From the NCBI GenBank assembly GCA_003142855.1, contig PLNW01000160.1, positions 1 through 46,260 of the forward strand: a stretch of 46,260 nt of DNA, in the 5' to 3' direction. Made by a program: the position numbers and the translations under genes. Numbering within the stretch: the first letter of the stretch is position 1; every line of letters starts with the position of its first letter. The notes beneath the pieces are model-generated. The model had not been told where the DNA came from. It worked only from the letters and a program-made list of their open reading frames with translations, and did not search any database. Shown here one piece after another: positions 42,201 through 46,260 of the stretch. The stretch is from Myxococcales bacterium (GTDB lineage Bacteria; Myxococcota_A; Polyangia; Fen-1088).

Positions 42201-42544
42201 TGTTCGCCGGGGGCGACGTGACCTCGGGACCGAGCACGGTGATCAAGGCGATCGCCGCGGGCAAGAGCGCGGCGGTCATGCTGCAGAACTTTGTCAGCGG
42301 CAAGCTGCTCAAGCAGCTGCCCAAGGTGAAGTTGCCGTCCTTCTACGTCGAGCCGGTACAAGGGACCGGGGAAGAAGAAGAAAGCGACGGCATGGCAGCG
42401 CGGGTGCAGCAGCCCCACCTGCCGGTCGAGAATCGTCGCGGGAATTTCGCCGAGGTCGAGCTGTGCATCTCGGAAGAGGCGGCCCAGTGTGAGGCGCGGC
42501 GCTGCTTGCGCTGTGATCTCGATTTCACCCGGCCCTTGCACTGA
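39287..42544 (+). CDS. Fused hydrogenase flavoprotein: NuoF (HydB) plus GltD/NfnB-like domain
   Basis: The protein is 1085 aa, about twice a normal HydB. Residues 50-130 are a thioredoxin-like Fe-S domain (Cys61/92/96). Residues 170-580 are NuoF: GLRGRGGGGFLTGRKW and NADEGDPGAF (FMN/NADH), an SLBB segment, and a [4Fe-4S] site Cys506/509/512/561. From 590 a GltD-like half has Fe-S cysteines (591-608 and 643-655), an FAD loop GAGPSGLTAA (701-710), and a second nucleotide loop GGGNSAIDAAR followed by YRRTRAEMPA, an NADP-type signature. The C-terminus adds CEARRCLRCD. Each half is known separately in bifurcating hydrogenases, Stn and Nfn transhydrogenases. The fusion suggests exchange between NADH, NADPH and H2. 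The start is an ATG overlapping the previous stop. Confidence 0.93.
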   Translation: MTTMPKSLFAALDVSTTPDPFVLEYLQSGSVAKNNEQEAVLAKLRRDVVSKPVIYLGMGTCGMGAGAAKVEKAVRQYLDANHKDVEIVEVGCIGMCAFEPMLDVQMPGKRRLSFMQVSPDNVAGILDGVFAGKIPTANLVGQFSAGPSEPWSDLPRLDQHSFFKPQLRWVLEFSGIVDPGSIEEYIARGGYKTFLETIRSKTREVVCDIVEKSGLRGRGGGGFLTGRKWKMALSQSSDQKYLICNADEGDPGAFMDRALIESDPHKLLEGMMIAAYAIGAKDAYVYIRAEYPLAVQRLREAIARATAYGLIGDHIMGSGFNLQFHIKMGAGAFVCGEETALMHSIEGRRGMPRPRPPYPAQSGLFAKPTVINNVETLANIPVVMRKGAEGYAAVGTATSKGTKIFALSGKIQRAGLVEVAMGTSLRTVIFDVGSGPPAGKKFKAVQIGGPSGGCIPPQLLDTPIDYETLKSAGAIMGSGGLVVLDETTCMVDFAKFFMEFIQSESCGKCIPCREGTRRMLEILDAITRPRRKEENIDALIRFQGIMRLSELAETIKITSLCGLGQTAPNPVLSTLRWFREEYEAHVFERTCPAGACKDLVGAPCQNTCPVGTEAWRYVAHIARGEYAEAYRVIRSANPFPSACARVCDHPCESMCRAGATGGEPIAVRTLKRFIVDRVAPDSYKELVKVAGANAPKIAVIGAGPSGLTAAHYLGALGNRVTVFERESKPGGMLVSAIPEYRLPRETLQKEIDSLLNVNVELKLNQTLGKDFTIDSLMDKDGYKAVYVATGAHESKRLGLSGDDAEGVLPSIKFLKAYNLEGKHLAKGRVGIVGGGNSAIDAARVAFRQKGVTGVTVFYRRTRAEMPAYGEEIEAALAEGIVLKPLVAPIGVVVKDGKLGGVKFINNELGPLDDSGRQQPVPIPGSEHVVDLDTLIVAISEQPEGVGLKDLKTTRWGTVTVNPESFTTSRPGVFAGGDVTSGPSTVIKAIAAGKSAAVMLQNFVSGKLLKQLPKVKLPSFYVEPVQGTGEEEESDGMAARVQQPHLPVENRRGNFAEVELCISEEAAQCEARRCLRCDLDFTRPLH

Positions 42545-42570
42545 ACCTGAGTCATCGCGAGGAATACACG

Positions 42571-44292
42571 ATGTTTACCATTGAAATTGATAGCAAGCCG
42601 GTCGAGACCAACGGGGCCGAGACCATTCTTTCGGTGTTGAGGCGCGAAGGCGTGCACGTGCCGACCCTGTGTCACATGGAAGGCCTGCCCCCCAGCGGTG
42701 CCTGCCGTCTGTGCATCGTGGAAGTGGAAGGCGCGCCTGGCCTGGTGCCGTCCTGTTCTTTCCCGGTCGCCAAGGACATGAAGATCAAGACCCGCTCGCC
42801 CAAGGTGCTGGCGGCTCGGCGCACGATTGTGGAATTGCTGCTGTCCAATCACCCCGACGATTGTTTGTACTGCACGCGCAACCAGCGTTGCGACCTACAG
42901 TCCTTGGCCGCCGAGTTCGGCGTGCGCCAGCGACACTACATCGGCAAGAAGAACAACCGCGACATGGACGTGTCGTCGCCCTCTATCGTGCGCGACCCGG
43001 ACAAGTGCGTGTTGTGCGGCCGCTGCGTGCGCGTGTGCGAGGAGATTCAGGGCGTATCGGCCATCGACTTCATCCACCGCGGTCCCAAGGCGGTGGTGGG
43101 CACGGCATTCGAGACCGGCCTCAACGTCTCGTCGTGCATCAACTGCGGTCAGTGCATCCTGGCCTGCCCGACGGCAGCCTTGACCGAGCACAGTTACCTC
43201 AGTGAAGTGGTGGCGGCGCTCTCCGACCCCAACAAGTACGTGGTGGTGCAACACGCGCCCGCGGTTTCGGTGACCATCGCCGAGGAATTCGGCATCAAGC
43301 CGGGCAAGGACGCTGACGGCCACATGGTCGGGGCCCTGCGCAAGTTGGGCTTCAAGCGCGTGTTCGACACCTCGTTCACCGCCGATCTGACCATCATGGA
43401 AGAAGGGTCGGAGCTGGTGAAGCGCATCCAGACCGGCGGCACTCTGCCCATGATGACCAGCTGCTCGCCGGGCTGGATCAAGTACGTCGAGCAGTTCTAC
43501 CCGGACTTCATCCCCAATCTGTCCACCTGCAAGAGTCCGCAGCAGATGATGGGCGCTGTGATCAAGACTTTCTTCGCCCAGCGCGAGGGCCTCGACCCGT
43601 CGAAGATCGTCAGCGTGTCGATCATGCCGTGCACGGCAAAGAAGTTCGAGTGCGCGCGCGAGGAAATGGGCCGCGATTACGTCCCCGACGTGGACTACGT
43701 GCTGACCACGCGCGAGGCGGCCCAGCTCATTCGCATGTTCGGCATCGACATGATGGACGTCGAACCGGATCACGCCGACACGCCCTTTGGCATGCGCTCC
43801 ACCGCTGGCAAGATCTTCGGCGCCACCGGCGGCGTGATGGAAGCGGCCATCCGCAGCGCGTATTTCTTGCTCACCGGCAAGGAATTGAAAGAGCTGAAGG
43901 TTCAGGAAATGCGCGGCCTGGACGGCATCAAAGAGGCCAAGATCAAGATCGGCGATCTCGAGGTGGGCGTGGCCGTGGCCAGCAGCCTGAAGAATGCGGC
44001 GCGCTTGCTGGAATCGATACGGGCCGGCCGCAAGGACATCCATTTCATCGAGGTCATGACTTGCCCGGGTGGGTGCATTGCCGGCGGTGGGCAGCCGCTG
44101 AACGGCGACCAGAATGCCATCAAGGCGCGCATGCAGGCGCTCTATCAAATCGATCGCGACGAAACCCTGCGGGTCAGCCACAAGAATGAAGACGTGGCCC
44201 GCCTGTACAAGGAGTTCCTGGGCGCCCCGCTGGGCGAAATGAGCCACAAGCTGCTGCACACGCACTATCACAAGCGAGACGTGTTGGTCTGA
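42571..44292 (+). CDS. hydA: [FeFe]-hydrogenase catalytic subunit HydA (multimeric, group A type)
   Basis: The protein is 573 aa. Fe-S sites in order: [2Fe-2S] Cys34/45/48/62, a His94/Cys98/101/107 cluster, and two [4Fe-4S] clusters (146/149/152/156 and 189/192/195/199). The H-cluster domain has TSCSPGW (296-302), MPCTAKKFE (Cys354) and EVMTCPGGC (Cys498/502). Motif 1 reads CSP rather than the CCP of the Clostridium model enzyme, so Ser299 occupies a usual ligand position. It has no signal peptide, so it is cytoplasmic. The ATG follows GAGGAA. It should make or oxidise H2 together with the NuoE-like and NuoF-GltD subunits. Confidence 0.95.
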   Translation: MFTIEIDSKPVETNGAETILSVLRREGVHVPTLCHMEGLPPSGACRLCIVEVEGAPGLVPSCSFPVAKDMKIKTRSPKVLAARRTIVELLLSNHPDDCLYCTRNQRCDLQSLAAEFGVRQRHYIGKKNNRDMDVSSPSIVRDPDKCVLCGRCVRVCEEIQGVSAIDFIHRGPKAVVGTAFETGLNVSSCINCGQCILACPTAALTEHSYLSEVVAALSDPNKYVVVQHAPAVSVTIAEEFGIKPGKDADGHMVGALRKLGFKRVFDTSFTADLTIMEEGSELVKRIQTGGTLPMMTSCSPGWIKYVEQFYPDFIPNLSTCKSPQQMMGAVIKTFFAQREGLDPSKIVSVSIMPCTAKKFECAREEMGRDYVPDVDYVLTTREAAQLIRMFGIDMMDVEPDHADTPFGMRSTAGKIFGATGGVMEAAIRSAYFLLTGKELKELKVQEMRGLDGIKEAKIKIGDLEVGVAVASSLKNAARLLESIRAGRKDIHFIEVMTCPGGCIAGGGQPLNGDQNAIKARMQALYQIDRDETLRVSHKNEDVARLYKEFLGAPLGEMSHKLLHTHYHKRDVLV

Positions 44293-44326
44293 ATCGAGTC
44301 CACGCGAAGGCTGGAAGGAAATAACC

Positions 44327-44728
44327 ATGGCGAATGCAAAGAAGATACTGGTGGTGGACGACGATCCGGACATCGTGGAGCAGGTGACCATGATCCTGAA
44401 GCAGGATGGTCACGAGGTGCACAGCGCGGGAACCCAGGATGAGGCTGAAGAGATTCTCCTGTCGCTCAAGCCCGACCTGGCCATCCTGGACCTCATGATG
44501 GAGGAGAAGGACACCGGGTTCGTGCTCTGCCACCGCATCAAGAAGCTGTACCCGGATACCCCGGTCATGATGGTCACCGCGGTCAAGGCCGCGACCGGCC
44601 TGTCCTTTGCGGCGGATTCGGCTGTGCAGCAGTCGTGGCTGAAGGCCGACCTGCTTGTGGACAAGCCTATTCGCGCCGAAGTCCTGCGCAATGACGTGAA
44701 CGGGCTGCTCAATCGCGCGGCAACATAG
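44327..44728 (+). CDS. Single-domain response regulator
   Basis: The protein is 133 aa and is a receiver only. Acidic residues are in VVDDDPD, the acceptor is Asp55 (LAILDLMMEE), with Thr84 and Lys113 (VDKPI). There is no output domain. The ATG follows AAGGAAATAACC. It lies 34 bases after hydA and is probably co-transcribed with the hydrogenase. It could be the end point or shuttle of the relay starting at the sensory hydrogenase kinase, or act on a separate complex. Confidence 0.92.
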   Translation: MANAKKILVVDDDPDIVEQVTMILKQDGHEVHSAGTQDEAEEILLSLKPDLAILDLMMEEKDTGFVLCHRIKKLYPDTPVMMVTAVKAATGLSFAADSAVQQSWLKADLLVDKPIRAEVLRNDVNGLLNRAAT

Positions 44729-44858
44729 CCGACGACTTCACAGTCGCGTGGCCCACGCCGCGCGGCCGTCTCTGCGCGCGCGAGACGCAGCTTCGGAGAG
44801 TCCGTTGCCAATCGCCCACCAATGGCAGCGCGGGCAGTTTCCGTGAGGAAAGCGATTT

Positions 44859-44888
44859 TGGAAGAAGTGAACCAATTCGGAATATACT
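44859..44888 (+). promoter_or_regulatory. Promoter of the ATPase gene
   Basis: TTGGAA (44859-44864) and TATACT (44883-44888) with an 18-base spacing form a reasonable sigma-70 promoter 37 bases before the ATG at 44925. Confidence 0.55.
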
Positions 44889-44907
44889 CCACATTGGTTC
44901 AACCAAT
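44869..44907. promoter_or_regulatory. Three ATTGGTT half-sites, likely operator
   Basis: GAACCAAT (44869-44876) is inverted relative to ATTGGTTC (44893-44900), which itself begins the perfect palindrome ATTGGTTCAACCAAT (44893-44907). The sites bracket the -10 box, the position of a repressor operator. The regulator is unknown; autoregulation is possible. Confidence 0.6.
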
Positions 44908-44924
44908 ACGGAGCGCAGTCCGAC

Positions 44925-46088
44925 ATGACGATTCTCTCACGGGTCCTTTCCCTCTCCCTTCCCCGGCGCCAGTCAGCGTTCTTGTGGGGCGCGCGCAAGA
45001 CCGGAAAATCCACCTACCTGAAGCAGCGCTTTCCCGAGAGCGTCGTCTTCGATCTCCTCGATACCGACCTCTTCTTGAGCTTGTCCAAAACTCCCTCCCT
45101 GCTCGCCGAAAGGCTGGCCGCGACGGATGAGAAGCGCCTTCGCTCCCCTATCATCCTGGACGAGGTCCAGAAGATCCCCCAGCTACTGGACGAAGTCCAC
45201 CGCCTGATCGAGAACCGGGGTCTCTCGTTCATCCTGTGCGGATCAAGCGCGCGAAAGCTCAAGCGCGGACACGCCAACCTGTTGGGCGGCCGGGCTTGGC
45301 GCTACGAAATGCTCCCCCTGGTTTCCGCCGAGGTCAAAGAGATGAACCTCCTCCGGGCGCTCAACCACGGGCTGATCCCCGTCCACTACCTTCAAAGCGA
45401 CCCGGACTGTGCCAAGTCGTTGAAGGCTTACGTTCGGGACTACCTGAAGGAAGAGGTATTCGACGAAGGGTTGACGCGGAACTTGCCCGCCTTCTCTCGG
45501 TTTTTCGACGCCGCGGCTTACAGCCACGGGGAGCTCGTGAACTTCACAAACGTCGCGCGCGATTGCGGCGTGGATTCCAAGACGGTCAAGGAGTACTACC
45601 AAATACTTTCCGACACCCTCTTGGGGACGCTTCTAGAACCCTTCAAAAAGAGGCAAAACAGGCAGGTGATCGGAAAGGCCCCCAAGTTCTACCTTTTTGA
45701 CGTGGGAGTGGCCGGCGAGTTGGTCAAGCGGCGACTCCTCGATGAGAAAGGCGAGGCTTTCGGTCGAGCCTTCGAGCACCTCGTCTTCATGGAACTTACC
45801 GCCTACCGCTCCTACAGCGGGAAGGACTTCCCCATCCATTTCTGGCGGACAAAATCCGGACTTGAGGTGGATTTTGTCCTTGGGGACGGAGAAACGGCGG
45901 TCGAAGTGAAAGGGACGTCGCGGGTTGACGGCGCGGACTTGAAGGCCTTGCATGCCTTCAAGGATGAATATTCGCCTCGCAAGACTTTCGTCGTCTGCAA
46001 TGAGCGGGCTCCGCGGGACATGGGGAACATTCACATCGTTCCCTGGCGCGACTTCTTCGCAGCCCTCTGGGGCGGAAATGTGATCTAG
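44925..46088 (+). CDS. AAA_14/DUF4143-family ATPase
   Basis: The protein is 387 aa. The N-terminal ATPase has Walker A GARKTGKST (about residues 22-30) and Walker B PIILDEVQ. A winged-helix-like middle follows (NVARDCGVDSKTVKEYYQIL). The C-terminal DUF4143 region contains HFWRTKSGLEVDFVLGDG and AVEVKGTS, which resembles a PD-(D/E)XK nuclease core. These proteins are widespread, often mobile or of uncertain role, sometimes suggested to be stress- or defence-linked. The surroundings look less GC-rich than the hydrogenase genes, compatible with acquisition. There is no partner gene before the window ends; 46089-46260 shows no feature. Confidence 0.88.
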   Translation: MTILSRVLSLSLPRRQSAFLWGARKTGKSTYLKQRFPESVVFDLLDTDLFLSLSKTPSLLAERLAATDEKRLRSPIILDEVQKIPQLLDEVHRLIENRGLSFILCGSSARKLKRGHANLLGGRAWRYEMLPLVSAEVKEMNLLRALNHGLIPVHYLQSDPDCAKSLKAYVRDYLKEEVFDEGLTRNLPAFSRFFDAAAYSHGELVNFTNVARDCGVDSKTVKEYYQILSDTLLGTLLEPFKKRQNRQVIGKAPKFYLFDVGVAGELVKRRLLDEKGEAFGRAFEHLVFMELTAYRSYSGKDFPIHFWRTKSGLEVDFVLGDGETAVEVKGTSRVDGADLKALHAFKDEYSPRKTFVVCNERAPRDMGNIHIVPWRDFFAALWGGNVI

Positions 46089-46260
46089 CGACGAAATCGA
46101 CGAGGCTGCGCACATCTTCCACAACTGCAAGCGGCGAACAGAATCTGGCGACTAGACCGAAGACACCGCCCAGCTGCGATTCAAGACATTTGGGAGTTTT
46201 CTGGGTGCATCTGCAACACGCTGGAAATTGCAGAAGAATTAGCACTACTGATTCAAAAAG

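Noticed and set aside
42895..44391. Minus-strand open frame of 498 codons
   Set aside because: It is antisense to HydA. High GC keeps the opposite frame open; the composition is His/Arg/Asp-rich without motifs.

Overview
The window is GC-rich bacterial DNA, most likely from a myxobacterium or a close relative (Myxococcota, former Deltaproteobacteria). The evidence is a MYXO-CTERM-like tail (GCSC, hydrophobic helix, Arg cluster) on a glycoside hydrolase, many GG-rich and Cys-rich lipoproteins, a DUF4388 protein, FecR and IPT/TIG envelope genes, and ATGA-overlapped operons. Species cannot be named from this sequence.

Layout. 1-51: the 5' part of tRNA-Ala(GGC), minus strand, cut by the window edge. 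214-1314: ketol-acid reductoisomerase. 1372-2373 (minus): a zinc-ribbon membrane protein and an AAA-ATPase N-terminal fragment. 2705-5604: a DUF4388/GAF protein broken by a frameshift and a lone GspF-like membrane protein. 5607-11708 (minus): a tightly overlapped operon of IPT/TIG lipoprotein, sensor kinase, FecR protein and beta-barrel protein. 11831-15139: a small unknown, acylphosphatase, a GH39-like secreted hydrolase and another small unknown. 15143-17194 (minus): the 3' remnant of an Fe-S oxidoreductase gene and a Cys-rich lipoprotein with an in-frame amber codon. 17289-20607: an ECF sigma factor, an anti-sigma-like protein with a carbohydrate-binding (CBM48/AMPK-beta-like) ectodomain, a barrel protein carrying the same type of domain, and a periplasmic unknown. 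20700-24322: a membrane Fe-S oxidoreductase (EMO-like), a Trm112-like protein and a phenylacetate-CoA ligase-like enzyme. 24364-29168 (minus): three SGNH acetylesterase-like lipoprotein genes, one truncated, with a beta-helix lipoprotein inserted between the truncated and intact copies.

The centrepiece is 29340-44728, a self-contained [FeFe]-hydrogenase module. Rex heads an operon with a sensory [FeFe]-hydrogenase histidine kinase, a receiver/kinase protein, hydG, aspartase, hydF and hydE. A second promoter with a near-perfect Rex operator drives the structural genes: a NuoE-like subunit, a very large NuoF-GltD/NfnB fusion, the catalytic subunit HydA, and a single-domain response regulator. 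Rex would sense NADH/NAD+, the sensory hydrogenase could sense H2 or redox state, and the two kinases and two receivers may form a phosphorelay. The NuoF-GltD fusion puts a predicted NAD(H)/FMN site and a predicted NADP(H)/FAD site on one chain, which suggests a hydrogenase linking H2 (perhaps with ferredoxin), NAD(H) and NADP(H). That linkage is inference from domains.

The window ends with a DUF4143-type ATPase preceded by a palindromic operator-like element. No CRISPR array or insertion sequence was seen.
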